DNA of 59,463 nucleotides from contig NZ_JAAIKO010000047.1 of assembly GCF_016107395.1 (NCBI RefSeq), positions 1 through 59,463 on the forward strand, in the 5' to 3' direction. Under the pieces are notes generated by a model. The model was given only the letters and a program-made list of their open reading frames with translations, did no database searches and had not been told where the DNA came from. The position numbers and the translations under genes were made by a program. Source of the DNA: Streptomyces fildesensis. GTDB lineage: Bacteria; Actinomycetota; Actinomycetes; Streptomycetales; Streptomycetaceae. Below are positions 50,963-59,339 of this stretch, piece by piece; positions within the stretch are counted from its first letter, which is position 1; each line of letters starts with the position of its first letter.

Positions 50963-52024
50963 ATGAGCACCACCATCGCCATCACGCCCTCAAGCCGTGC
51001 GTTCATCAGCGACAACATGGCCGGGGCATCCGAGCAGATAGTCCGGGCCGTCGCCGGCGCGGCCGTCGGGCAGGTCCTGCCGTACGGCAACGACCCCTTC
51101 ACCGACAACGCCCGCCGCAGGCTCGGCGAGATCTTCGAGCGGGACGTCGATGTCTTCCCGGTCTCCACCGGGTCCGCCGCCAACGGCCTGAGCTTGGCTG
51201 CCCTCACGCCACCGTGGGGCAGCGTGCTCTCCCATCCCGGCAGCCACATCAACACCGACGAATGCGGCGCTCCGGAGTTCTTCACCAACGGCGCCAAGCT
51301 CGTCGGTGTCCCAGGCATTGACAGCAAGATGGACCCGGAAGCGCTGCGGGCGGCGGTGGGCCGGCGGGCCGGTGACGTGCACAGCGTGCAGCCGTCCGTG
51401 GTGAGCATCAGTCAGGCCACCGAGAGCGGCAGCGTCTATACCGTGGAGGAGATCCGCCGCCTGTCCGCCATCGCCAAGGACGCGGGACTGCGCGTCCACA
51501 TGGACGGCGCGCGCTTCGCCAACGCCCTGGACCATCTCGGCGTCGGCCCGGCCGAGATGACGTGGAAGGCCGGCATCGACGTCCTGTCGTTCGGCGCCAC
51601 GAAGAACGGTGCGATGACGGCCGATGCCATCGTCTGCTTCGACCCCGCGCTCGCCGCCGAGCTCGCCTTCCGCGCCAAGCGGGCCGGCCAGCTCGCCTCC
51701 AAGATGCGCTTCCATGCGGCCCAGATCGACGCCTACCTCACCGATGGCCTATGGCTGCACAACGCCCGCCAGGCCAACGCGATGGCCACCCGGCTCGGCG
51801 ACGGCCTCAAAGCCATTCCCGGCACCGGCCTGCTGGCCACGCCGCAGGCCAACATCCTCTTCTGCCGTCTGCCCCAGCAGGTCACCGAAGGACTCCTCGC
51901 CGAGGGCTACGCCTTCTATCACGACCGCTGGGAACCGGGAATCGTCCGGTTCGTCACCGCTTTCTCCCACAGCGCCGACGACGTCGACCAACTCCTCGAC
52001 GCAGTCCGCCGCCACACCCGCTGA
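50963..52024 (+). CDS. threonine aldolase-family PLP enzyme
   Basis: This 353-residue fold-type I PLP enzyme is of the low-specificity L-threonine aldolase/beta-eliminating lyase group, which cleaves threonine or related beta-hydroxy amino acids to glycine and an aldehyde. Visible features are FISDNMAGASEQI at the start, the aldolase segment HMDGARFANAL near residue 179 and the PLP-binding Lys214 in SFGATKNGAM. The ATG at 50963 follows AAGGA of the third repeat. It probably forms an operon with the XRE-cupin regulator. A link to the siderophore's Thr or Gly residues is conceivable but not shown by the sequence. Confidence 0.9.
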   Translation: MSTTIAITPSSRAFISDNMAGASEQIVRAVAGAAVGQVLPYGNDPFTDNARRRLGEIFERDVDVFPVSTGSAANGLSLAALTPPWGSVLSHPGSHINTDECGAPEFFTNGAKLVGVPGIDSKMDPEALRAAVGRRAGDVHSVQPSVVSISQATESGSVYTVEEIRRLSAIAKDAGLRVHMDGARFANALDHLGVGPAEMTWKAGIDVLSFGATKNGAMTADAIVCFDPALAAELAFRAKRAGQLASKMRFHAAQIDAYLTDGLWLHNARQANAMATRLGDGLKAIPGTGLLATPQANILFCRLPQQVTEGLLAEGYAFYHDRWEPGIVRFVTAFSHSADDVDQLLDAVRRHTR

Positions 52025-52068
52025 CCGACGGCTCAGGTGCTGCGCACAAGGCCGACGGTGCGTATCTG

Positions 52069-52190
52069 TCAGAGGGCGTCGTGGGCCAGAAGGCAGCGGG
52101 CACAGTCCAGTACGGTCTCCTGGGCGGGCCGGGGCTGCCAGCCCATCATCCGGTGGGCCTTGTCGGTGTTGTGGCGGTTGCGGCGGCCCC
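52069..52190 (-). pseudogene. C-terminal fragment of an NAD-dependent epimerase/SDR
   Basis: The minus strand codes a typical extended-SDR C-terminus (DKAHRMMGWQPRPAQETVLD, then CARCLLAH), ending at 52069. The rest of the gene is missing where the tetR remnant begins. It is a fragment only. Confidence 0.6.
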
Positions 52191-52191
52191 G

Positions 52192-52763
52192 TGAACCCAA
52201 CGCCACCCCGAGCCACTCGTACGGACGCGTCACCAACCGGGCGCGGATCCTCGCTGCCGCGGGCGAGGCGTTCGCCGCGTCGTCCAGCGCTTCGATGACC
52301 GCCATCGCCAAGCAAGCCGGCGTCGGCGTCGGCACGCTCTACCGGCACTTCCCCACCCGGGAGGCGCTCATCGTCGAGCTCTACCACCAGGAGATCCAGA
52401 AGGTCATCGACCTGGCGCACACCCTTGCGGCCTCGCTCCCACCGCTGGAGGCCCTGCGTCACTGGTTCGACGAAGTCGCCCGCTACGGACAACTCAAATA
52501 CGGCGTGGCCGAAGTGATCCACGCCGCGGCCAACGGCGGCCTCGACGACGAGAACTACGAGTCCTTCCTCGGTGCCATCGCCGTCCTGCTGGCCGCCGGC
52601 GTCGCCGAAGGCACCCTGAAACCCGGGACCGATCCTGAGGACGTGCTCCTGCAACTCAGCGTGCTGTGGCGCATCCCTCCCGGGGCCGGAGAGCCAGGCA
52701 CGCGCCGCACGCATCCTCGATCTCGTCATCGACGGCCTGCGCACCCGTCCTTCCTCGGCATGA
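52192..52763 (+). pseudogene. TetR-family regulator with two frameshifts
   Basis: A GTG at 52192 begins a plausible TetR N-terminus (NPTPPRATRTDA), but the helix-turn-helix (RILAAAGEAFAAS, GVGVGTLYRHFPTREALIV) is in another frame. After LLQLSVLWRIPPG the frame shifts again near 52687, and the normal C-terminus (ARILDLVIDGLRTRP) ends at TGA 52761-52763. The regulator would be non-functional unless both shifts are sequencing errors. Its former target may have been the truncated SDR gene facing it. Confidence 0.7.
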
Positions 52764-52888
52764 CGACCCAGGCCGGCCCTGCCATATGAACGGGCTCAGG
52801 GCCAACGGCCGCGCGGGCGAGTACCGCTGCCTGGTCCGTAGATGACAGCTGGGGACATGACGGAGAGTGTGTCCCACGCGGCTGTGAT

Positions 52889-53023
52889 CTACGTGTGACG
52901 GTGCGGTTGTCCCGTCCCGCTAGACGTTCCCCCTGGCACGACGAACTGGCCGGAGTCGAAATGTTCGAGCCTCTTCCAGCAGCGCTCGTAGGCTGCGAGC
53001 GTCCGGCGGGTGGGCGAGTCCAT
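52889..53023 (-). CDS. possible 44-residue protein coupled to GntR gene
   Basis: An ATG at 53023 overlaps the stop of the GntR gene (TGATG), giving 44 residues (begins DSPTRRTLAAYERCWKRLE). It is unrecognised and probably the truncated start of a former downstream gene. Confidence 0.3.
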   Translation of the reverse strand: MDSPTRRTLAAYERCWKRLEHFDSGQFVVPGGTSSGTGQPHRHT

Positions 53024-53727
53024 CAGGCGTCAACCGAGGGTTCGTGGTGGGGGCGGTCGGTCAGTGCGACCGCCGTCATGGTGAGGTGCTGGGTCAGTAC
53101 CTCGGCTGCGGCGTCGGCGTCGCGGGCCAGCGCGGTCTCCTCCAACCGGCGATGCTCGGGAGCTCCGTCACGCTCGGGTCGACGGTGCGCCGACCAGCGG
53201 CGTGCCAGCTCGCTCGCAATCCACATCCGGTCGAAGGTCTCCAGCAGGACCGGGTTGCCGCATCCCTCCAGGAGGGTGCGGTGGAAGTCGCGGTGGGCCG
53301 CGGCCCATGCGTCGCTGTAGTACTCGCCTTCTCCCGGCACGTATGCCGGGGTGCGGGCCAGGCGGTGGTGGGCCGCTCGTACGCGAGCCTCCCAGTCGAC
53401 ATCGCCGCGCTCGATGGACATGCGCAACATGACCGGTTCGATGGTCCGGCGGGCTTCCGCGATCTCCTGCCAGCGGCGGTCGGAGAAGGCCGGGACGGCG
53501 AAGCCGCGGTTCGGCAGCCGGTCGGCGAGGCCCTCGCCGACCACCCTCACCAGTGACTCGCGTACGACGGCCAGGCTCACGCCCTGTTCCTTGGCGAGGC
53601 TCTGCGGTTTGAGGGCGTCACCCGGGGCGTAATCCCCGCGCATGATCGCGTCCCGCAGGTGTGTGTAGACCTGCTCGGAGAGCATCTGCTTGCCCGGCGA
53701 AGTCGAGGTGTGGGCCGTCTGCGTCAT
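53023..53727 (-). CDS. GntR-family regulator, FCD subfamily
   Basis: This 234-residue regulator has an N-terminal winged helix (QVYTHLRDAIMRGDYAPGDAL, partly quoted, then SLAKEQGVSLAVVRESLVRV) and an all-helical FCD ligand domain from about residue 88, with the metal-ligand-type positions in AHRDFHRTLLEGCGNP and the later QHL. FCD members usually respond to carboxylic acids or amino acids. A perfect 14-bp palindrome lies just upstream, and the PEBP gene starts in the opposite direction 165 bases away, so it may regulate itself and that gene. Confidence 0.92.
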   Translation of the reverse strand: MTQTAHTSTSPGKQMLSEQVYTHLRDAIMRGDYAPGDALKPQSLAKEQGVSLAVVRESLVRVVGEGLADRLPNRGFAVPAFSDRRWQEIAEARRTIEPVMLRMSIERGDVDWEARVRAAHHRLARTPAYVPGEGEYYSDAWAAAHRDFHRTLLEGCGNPVLLETFDRMWIASELARRWSAHRRPERDGAPEHRRLEETALARDADAAAEVLTQHLTMTAVALTDRPHHEPSVDA

Positions 53728-53751
53728 GGCCTCATCATAGACGATCCCTTC

Positions 53752-53765
53752 AATAATCGATTATT
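53752..53765. promoter_or_regulatory. candidate GntR operator
   Basis: AATAATCGATTATT is a perfect 14-bp AT-rich palindrome in a GC-rich background, 25 bases before the GntR start and in the shared divergent promoter region. Confidence 0.55.
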
Positions 53766-53892
53766 AGTGTTATCGTCGATTCATCGGCGATGAGAGCCGA
53801 CGGCAGTGCTCCTGCGCGGCACCGCGGTCCCTCCGTCGACACCGCATCGCCGCCACTCCGCAGCACGGCCCGAACGGCCCGAAAGGAACGAC

Positions 53893-54429
53893 GTGACAAC
53901 CGCCAACAACCCCTTCGCCCGCCTCCCTGAGGCGGCCTCCTTCACTGTTGCCAGCACCGCCGTCACCGACGGCGGCGCCTGGTCGCCCGAGCAGTTCTCC
54001 GCCGGCGTCCCCGGTGGGAAGGATGTCTCCCCGCAGCTGTCCTGGAACGGCGCCCCGAACGGCACCAAGAGCTACGCCGTAACCGTCTACGACCCCGACG
54101 CCCCCACCGGGTCCGGGTTCTGGCACTGGGCGGTCGCCGACATCCCCGCAACCGTCACCGAACTGCCCGAGGGCGTCGGCAGCGACACCGGCTCGGGCCT
54201 GCCCGAAGGCGCCTTCCAACTGCCCAACGACGCCCGCGCAGCACGCTTCATCGGCGCCGCACCGCCGGCCGGACACGGCCCGCACCGCTACTTCGTCGTG
54301 GTGCACGCCCTCGACGTCGAGTCCATCGGCGTCGCGGCCGACGCCACCCCGGCCGTCCTCGGCTTCACCATGGCCGGCCACATCCTCGGCCGCGCGGTGC
54401 TGACCGCCACCGCCGAAACCCCCGCCTGA
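53893..54429 (+). CDS. PEBP/YbhB-family protein
   Basis: This 178-residue protein of the phosphatidylethanolamine-binding (Raf-kinase-inhibitor/YbhB) family shows YDPDAPTGSGFWHWAVADIP (residues about 63-82) and GPHRYFVVVHALDV near residue 131, the usual ligand-pocket segments. The GTG at 53893 is chosen because AAAGGAAC lies 5 bases upstream; the frame open from 53806 has no such support. Biochemical role in bacteria is unclear. It is 8 bases upstream of the DtxR-type regulator and probably co-transcribed with it. Confidence 0.9.
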   Translation: MTTANNPFARLPEAASFTVASTAVTDGGAWSPEQFSAGVPGGKDVSPQLSWNGAPNGTKSYAVTVYDPDAPTGSGFWHWAVADIPATVTELPEGVGSDTGSGLPEGAFQLPNDARAARFIGAAPPAGHGPHRYFVVVHALDVESIGVAADATPAVLGFTMAGHILGRAVLTATAETPA

Positions 54430-54437
54430 CCAACGGC

Positions 54438-55130
54438 ATGACCCACCTCATCGACACCACCGAGAAGTATCTCCGCACCATCCTGGAGCTCGAGGAGGAC
54501 GGCCTGGTCCCCCTGCGCGCCCGTATCGCCGAGCGGCTGCACCAGAGCGGCCCCACCGTCAGCCAGACCGTGGCCCGCATGGAGCGCAACGACCTGCTGC
54601 ATGTCGCCGCCGACCGACACCTGGAACTGACCGAGCACGGCCGGCGGCTGGCGATGCGCGTGGTGCGTAAGCACCGCCTCGCGGAGTGCCTTCTCGTCGA
54701 CGTGATCGGGCTGGAATGGGAGCAGGTCCACGCCGAAGCCTGCCGTTGGGAACACGTGATGAGCGAAGCCGCCGAGCGCCGCATCCTGGAACTGCTCCAG
54801 TACCCGACGAAATCGCCCTATGGCATCCCGATCCCGGGCCTGGAGGAACTCGGCCGGACGAGCACCATGGATCCCTTCCCCGACGAGAGAATGGTCAGCA
54901 TCAGCGACCTTGAGCCCGGGCCGAACGGAACGAGCGCCGTCGTACGGCGCATCGGGGAGACGATCCAGACCGACCCCCACCTGATGCACACCCTGCGGCA
55001 CGCCGGGATCCGGCCCGGCGCCGTCGTGAACGTGATGTCCTCGCCCGGCAGCGTGACGGTCAGCGGCGGCGCGGAGGCGGTCGAACTCTCCGTGCAGACG
55101 GCCGCCTACGTCCTGGTGGCCGAGCGCTGA
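54438..55130 (+). CDS. DtxR/IdeR (DmdR-like) iron-dependent regulator, Lys10 variant
   Basis: This 230-residue regulator aligns without gaps over its first 110 residues with DtxR and DmdR1. It has a winged helix (ARIAERLHQSGPTVSQTVAR), a dimer domain and a C-terminal SH3-like domain. Metal site 1 ligands His79, Glu83 and His98 are present. At site 2, Cys102, Glu105 and His106 are kept, but the usual Met10 is Lys10 (codon AAG). In DtxR Met10 contributes to the activating metal, so metal response may differ. It is a natural candidate for reading the iron boxes at 1833-41612, but the genome probably holds another canonical copy. It lies 8 bases after the PEBP gene. Confidence 0.9.
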   Translation: MTHLIDTTEKYLRTILELEEDGLVPLRARIAERLHQSGPTVSQTVARMERNDLLHVAADRHLELTEHGRRLAMRVVRKHRLAECLLVDVIGLEWEQVHAEACRWEHVMSEAAERRILELLQYPTKSPYGIPIPGLEELGRTSTMDPFPDERMVSISDLEPGPNGTSAVVRRIGETIQTDPHLMHTLRHAGIRPGAVVNVMSSPGSVTVSGGAEAVELSVQTAAYVLVAER

Positions 55131-55171
55131 GCTCAACTGAGGCACGCGCGCCCGCTGTCGTGGCCGGCGCA

Positions 55172-55221
55172 GACCGTCGGGGGGCCTCGACCACGATCGT
55201 GGTCGAGGCACCCCGACGGTC
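55172..55221. terminator. long hairpin terminator after iron regulator
   Basis: Arms of about 21 bases with one small internal mismatch flank a GATC loop, 40 bases after the stop. The rest of 55131-55436 shows no gene. Confidence 0.75.
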
Positions 55222-55436
55222 TCCTGGCACGTCACGGCAGGTGGCTGCGGGACCCCGCAGTGGGATCACCGGGCAGGTTGCGCCCTGCCCGACGGCCCGT
55301 TCAGAAGTTTTTCAAAGAACCACCAATCCAACGGCGTTGGGGCTCCGAAGAAGCAGAGAGACCACTCCCCGGGATCTCGCGTCACCCCCGTACGATCTGC
55401 GGTTCCTCCCTCGGGGGCCGCGGAACAGGAGCGAAT

Positions 55437-56258
55437 GTGATAGCCAAGCGCACCGGTCGCCTCGTGGTACTCGCCGCCCTGCCTGCCGCCATGTTCCTGA
55501 CCGTGGGACTCTCCTCGCCAGCTCTCGCGGAGGGCGGCAATGCCTATCAGATCGACCTGGCGCAGCTGAACAACTCCGGTTCCCGGGGTACCGCCATGCT
55601 CAGCATCAAGGGCAACAAACTCACTGTGCAGATCGAGTCCGAGGGCATGGTGCCCGGACAGCCCTCGGCCCAGCATCTGCACGGCTCGACCAATGGCCAT
55701 GACTTCCACTGCCCGGACGCCAGCGACGACACCAACGCCGACGGGGTCCTCAGCAACACCGAGGCCACCGTGGACTACGGCAACATCAACATCTCGCTCA
55801 CCACGTCCGGGGACACCCTGGCGACCAGCGGTCTCGCCGTGGACCGCATGCCCGTCGCCGACAAGCAGGGCAAGCTCTCCTACAAGCGGACGCTCACCGT
55901 CTCCAAGGAAGTGGTCGACCACATCAAGGACCTGCACATCGTGCAGCACGGCATCGACCGCAACAAGAACGACAAGTACGACTTCGAAGGGGCCGGGGTG
56001 AGCGAGCTCGACCCGAAGCTCCCTCAGGAGGCCACGGCTCCGACCAACTGCGGAATGGTCATGGGCGCGTCCGTGGGGTCCATTCCGGTGGGCGGTATCG
56101 AAACCGGGGGCGGTGACCCGCAGAGCGCGATGGTGCCGACGGCGTTGGCCGGCAGCGCGGCAGCCGTGTCCGTGGCGGCGGTCGGCGCGGCGGTCGTCGT
56201 GAGGCGTCGGCGTGCGCTCGCCGGCGTCCGGACGGAGTCCTCGAGGAGCGCCGCGTGA
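55437..56258 (+). CDS. secreted CHRD-like surface protein, likely sortase substrate
   Basis: This 273-residue exported protein has a signal peptide (residues 1-31, ending ALAEG) and a CHRD-like domain with SAQHLHGSTNGHDFHCPDAS near residue 81 and DLHIVQHGIDRNKNDKYDF near 165. A C-terminal membrane helix (AVSVAAVGAAVVV) is followed by RRRR, the layout of a wall-anchored or membrane-held protein. The GTG at 55437 follows CAGGAGCG; an adjacent ATG is followed at once by a stop. The stop overlaps the sortase start (GTGA). Pairing of a CHRD protein with a class F sortase is a common streptomycete arrangement. Confidence 0.85.
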   Translation: MIAKRTGRLVVLAALPAAMFLTVGLSSPALAEGGNAYQIDLAQLNNSGSRGTAMLSIKGNKLTVQIESEGMVPGQPSAQHLHGSTNGHDFHCPDASDDTNADGVLSNTEATVDYGNINISLTTSGDTLATSGLAVDRMPVADKQGKLSYKRTLTVSKEVVDHIKDLHIVQHGIDRNKNDKYDFEGAGVSELDPKLPQEATAPTNCGMVMGASVGSIPVGGIETGGGDPQSAMVPTALAGSAAAVSVAAVGAAVVVRRRRALAGVRTESSRSAA

Positions 56259-56995
56259 AGCCCGCTCACCTCTCCGCTCACCTCTCCGTACCGACCGCGC
56301 CTCCTGCGCCCGACGCCGCTACCGCGCGACCCCGCGGCCGCGGAGTCACCGGCCTGGCCGCCGTCCTCACCCTCGCCGCACTGACGCTGACCGGGTGCGG
56401 GGGCCAGGACGCCGCTGCGCCCCCGGCGCGCCAGGCTCAGAAAGCCGTACAGGGCCAGGCGCCCGCCGGCGGCTCCCAGAGCGCGTCGCCGGAGGCCGGA
56501 GCGCAGGGCGGATCGAATGCGGGAAACGCCGCGCCCGCCCTGGCCCGATCGGCGCCGCAGACGATCACCATCCCGTCCCTCGGCGTCTCCAGCAACCTGG
56601 AGACGCTGCGCCAGGACAAGGACGGAGTCATGAAGGCCCCCAAGGACCCCGATCTCGCGGGCTGGTACGAACCCGGTCCGACACCCGGCTCCGTGGGACC
56701 GGCCGTCATCGCCGGCCATGTCACCTGGAACGGTGCGGCGGCGGTGTTCGCGAAACTGAAGACCATGAAGGCCGGCGACACCATCGAGGTGACCCGGCAG
56801 GACGGCAGAAAGGCCACGTTCACGGTCGACCGGGTCGCCGAGTATCCGAAGGCCAAGTTCCCCACGCTCGAGGTCTACAAGAATCTCGACTACGCGGGAC
56901 TCCGCCTGGTCACCTGCGGCGGTGAGTTCGACCCGAAGAAGAGGTACTACGACAGCAATGTCGTGGTATTCGCCCGCATGACGGCTGCCGCGTAG
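56255..56995 (+). CDS. class F sortase
   Basis: This 246-residue sortase has an N-terminal membrane/lipoprotein-like segment (VTGLAAVLTLAALTLTGCGG near residue 30; the Cys could be a lipobox) and a flexible Ala/Gly/Gln-rich stalk to about residue 100. The catalytic barrel follows with His155 (AGHVTW), Cys221 (LRLVTCGGEF) and a later Arg candidate. Its length and motifs fit class F. The GTG start overlaps the stop of the CHRD-like protein gene, so the two are translated together and the latter is the probable substrate. Confidence 0.92.
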   Translation: MKPAHLSAHLSVPTAPPAPDAATARPRGRGVTGLAAVLTLAALTLTGCGGQDAAAPPARQAQKAVQGQAPAGGSQSASPEAGAQGGSNAGNAAPALARSAPQTITIPSLGVSSNLETLRQDKDGVMKAPKDPDLAGWYEPGPTPGSVGPAVIAGHVTWNGAAAVFAKLKTMKAGDTIEVTRQDGRKATFTVDRVAEYPKAKFPTLEVYKNLDYAGLRLVTCGGEFDPKKRYYDSNVVVFARMTAAA

Positions 56996-57037
56996 CGAAG
57001 AGGGCGAAGCAGCGTGCTGCGAGCTGAGCTTCCGCGC

Positions 57038-57078
57038 GTCCCGTGTTGTGCCGCCCGGCCGGCGGCACAACACGGGAC
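57038..57078. terminator. hairpin terminator after sortase gene
   Basis: Perfect 18-base arms flank a CGGCC loop, 40 bases after the stop. Confidence 0.8.
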
Positions 57079-57179
57079 AGCACGTTGGAGCCGGAGCCTG
57101 AGGCGGCATCAGCATGACCGCGTCCCAGCCTGCTCACCGAGGCAGCAGATCCCGGCATGGGGTTGTTGCGACGACGTCA

Positions 57180-57199
57180 CCGTCCGACCGGTCGGACGG
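57180..57199. repeat. 20-bp perfect palindrome
   Basis: CCGTCCGACCGGTCGGACGG lies directly beyond the stop of the minus-strand secreted-protein pseudogene, probably part of its terminator. Confidence 0.5.
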
Positions 57200-57309
57200 G
57201 TCAGGGCCGCCTGTAGGGGTGGCAGAGCAGGTCCTTGTAATTGCCGTCATCGAGGCAGACCCGCACGAGCCCGGCTCCGCCGACGACATTGGCCGGCACG
57301 GTGAAGGTG

Positions 57310-57317
57310 AAGTTCTT
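57310..57317 (+). repeat. target-site duplication, left copy
   Basis: AAGTTCTT, repeated at 59017-59024. Confidence 0.88.
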
Positions 57318-59016
57318 GGTTCTGTCGACGATCTTGTGATGTGAGTGGTCAAAGCTCATCGCGCGAGCAGGACTCGTTTGCGAAGGAGATCGAGGCCGGC
57401 CCGGCCGTACATCTGGCGCTTCAGCATTTTCAGCCGGTTAACGTTGCCCTCGACGGCGCCGGAACTGTAGTGCAGGGACAGGCCGTTGCGGACGGCGTCA
57501 AGGTCCCGGCGGAGGTTTCGGGCGAAAGACGCGAGCGGGGCCAGTGTGTCCTGCTCGGTGCCCGCGATCCAGCTCTCGAGACGGTCGCCGTGGCGTCCGG
57601 TCATCATCACGGCGAACTTCCTGACGTGGAGAGTCAGCCGGTCCAGCTCAGGATCGCGCTCTCGAAGCCGGTGCAGGTTGCTCGCGTCCTCATCCCGCAG
57701 GTGTTCGGGGTGGGTCATGATCCAGGAGGTGACCTTGCGGACCGACGGAGGCTTGGGCCCCGCGGCGGGCGCATGTCCGCGCCCGGTCCGATAGCGCCGC
57801 AGGTGACGCTGGACCGCCAACTCGCCTCCGGGGTAGCCGAGGTCCTGGATCTCCCGGTAGAGCTGGGCGGCGTTTCTGACACCTTCGTTCCAGCGCCGGT
57901 GCAGGTGGCCGACGTAAGGGTCGACGGTGTGTGCCCGCTGCAGGCTCTTGGCGACGACATCATCGGCGGAGTGGGCGTCGACAAGCTTGCGGACAGTGGC
58001 CTGGTGCAGCCCAAGCTTCCGCCCGATCGCCGCTTTCGACATCCCCTGTTCCCACAGCTCGTGGGCGGCGGCGTGCTGTTCACGCAGCCGGGTCACGATC
58101 CTCAGCTCCACCGGCGGCTGGACCACCTCAGGCTGTTCCTCCCGCGCGTCGCGTGTGTCAGCAGGTTCGGAAGGCGGTTGGGCCAGGCGGGAGCGGTGGG
58201 CGTTCACGCTCTTCTCGACGGCCTGGCCGAGGTTGGCCCACAGGTGATAGCGGTCGGCGACTTGCTCGGCCTGCGGTGCCCCGATCCGCGCGCCCTCGCC
58301 GTATCCACTGGAGCGGTCTCTGCAGATGACCTTCACCTCGGGATGGCCGCGGAGCCAGGCTGCCAGGTCCTCGCCATCACGACCGTCGTAGAGATGAAGC
58401 GGCCGGTGGGTGGCCATGTCGATCAGCAACGTGCCGTACTGGCGGCCCTTACGGAAGGCGAAATCGGCAACACCCAGCACCTCCACGTCGCCGGCATGCG
58501 GCTCTGGCAGGGCCCTGACCAGACGCAGCAGCGTGTCCTTGCCCACGGTGATGCCGATCAGCGTCGCCAGACGGACTCCCGCCCGGCCCGCCAGGGCCAG
58601 GCCGACTTGAGCCAACACCCCGCGCAGCAAAGGGGTGTAACGGCTGTGCGGAGTCGTCAGCCCCGTGATCTGCTCGGCGAACGTCACGGCCGGACAGGCA
58701 GCGTTCTCGCAGCGGAAGCGGCGTATGGATAACTCAATCACGACACCGAGACCACCCGCCGCCACGTCACGCAACCTACGGACGTACCGACCATGCACCC
58801 GCGCCGAACTCTCACCGCACCGGCAGACCGCGGTCATCGCCCGCACACGCGCCCTGAGCATGATCTTGTCCGGCTGTCTCTCGACCTCCTCGATCAACAA
58901 TGCGGATAGGTACGGGAACAGCTCCAAGAGCACATCACGAGAGCACGCGATGCATGATCGCGAACGACCGACACGACCCGCTGAAGCGTCCGCATCACAA
59001 GATCGTCGACAGAACC
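57318..59016. mobile_element. ISL3-family insertion sequence, apparently intact
   Basis: This 1,699-bp element is bounded by perfect 24-bp inverted repeats (57318-57341 and 58993-59016; both start GGTTCTGTCGACGATC reading inward) and flanked by the 8-bp duplication AAGTTCTT. One transposase fills it. The intact ends, matching duplication and full gene point to recent insertion. Confidence 0.93.
57356..58933 (-). CDS. ISL3-family transposase
   Basis: This 525-residue DDE transposase has an N-terminal zinc-ribbon-like part (CRCGESSARVHGRYVRRLRD, then FRCENAACPAVTF), the ISL3 core beginning VLGVADFAFRKGRQYGTLLI (first Asp), VKVICRDRSSGY (second Asp region) and a late VEGNVNRLKMLKRQMYGRAG (catalytic Glu region). 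A short helix-turn-helix insert (SKAAIGRKLGLHQATVRKLV) sits mid-protein. Full length, no frameshift. Confidence 0.93.
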   Translation of the reverse strand: MLLELFPYLSALLIEEVERQPDKIMLRARVRAMTAVCRCGESSARVHGRYVRRLRDVAAGGLGVVIELSIRRFRCENAACPAVTFAEQITGLTTPHSRYTPLLRGVLAQVGLALAGRAGVRLATLIGITVGKDTLLRLVRALPEPHAGDVEVLGVADFAFRKGRQYGTLLIDMATHRPLHLYDGRDGEDLAAWLRGHPEVKVICRDRSSGYGEGARIGAPQAEQVADRYHLWANLGQAVEKSVNAHRSRLAQPPSEPADTRDAREEQPEVVQPPVELRIVTRLREQHAAAHELWEQGMSKAAIGRKLGLHQATVRKLVDAHSADDVVAKSLQRAHTVDPYVGHLHRRWNEGVRNAAQLYREIQDLGYPGGELAVQRHLRRYRTGRGHAPAAGPKPPSVRKVTSWIMTHPEHLRDEDASNLHRLRERDPELDRLTLHVRKFAVMMTGRHGDRLESWIAGTEQDTLAPLASFARNLRRDLDAVRNGLSLHYSSGAVEGNVNRLKMLKRQMYGRAGLDLLRKRVLLAR

Positions 59017-59024
59017 AAGTTCTT
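59017..59024 (+). repeat. target-site duplication, right copy
   Basis: AAGTTCTT, the partner of 57310-57317, inside the disrupted secreted-protein gene. Confidence 0.88.
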
Positions 59025-59339
59025 GGACGTACCGCACGCCGTATCGACGGGCTTGGAGTCGTTCGAGCCCAGCTGCACGGTGTCGGCGGCGTTGTAGGTG
59101 TACGCCCAGGTGAGCCGGCAGTACGCCAGGCCGGCCGAGCTCACCGACTTGTGTGTCCCCGTCACCACGACCGACCGGTTCAGCCACGTCACAGTCCCCT
59201 TCGTCCATGTGTTCCCGACAGTGACTTCGAAATCGGTGGAGGGGTAGGCGGCGGTGTGAGCGCCGGCGGCGGGAGCGCCCAGCAAGGTGCCCGCGGTCAG
59301 CACGACGGTGCCGAGGGCAGCTGCGAGATGAGTGCGCAT

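Larger units (their letters stand above)
57201..59339 (-). pseudogene. small secreted protein gene split by insertion sequence
   Basis: The N-terminal part starts at ATG 59339 (GGAGATCGC upstream) with a signal peptide (HLAAALGTVVLTAGTLLG to GAHTAA) and runs to the insertion at 59017-59024. The C-terminal part, on the far side of the element (57317 down to TGA 57201-57203), continues with FTFTVPANVVGGAGLVRVCL and ends HPYRRP. Removing the element and one copy of the 8-bp duplication restores one open frame of about 145 residues with four Cys. Function unknown; it resembles secreted streptomycete hypothetical proteins. Confidence 0.85.
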
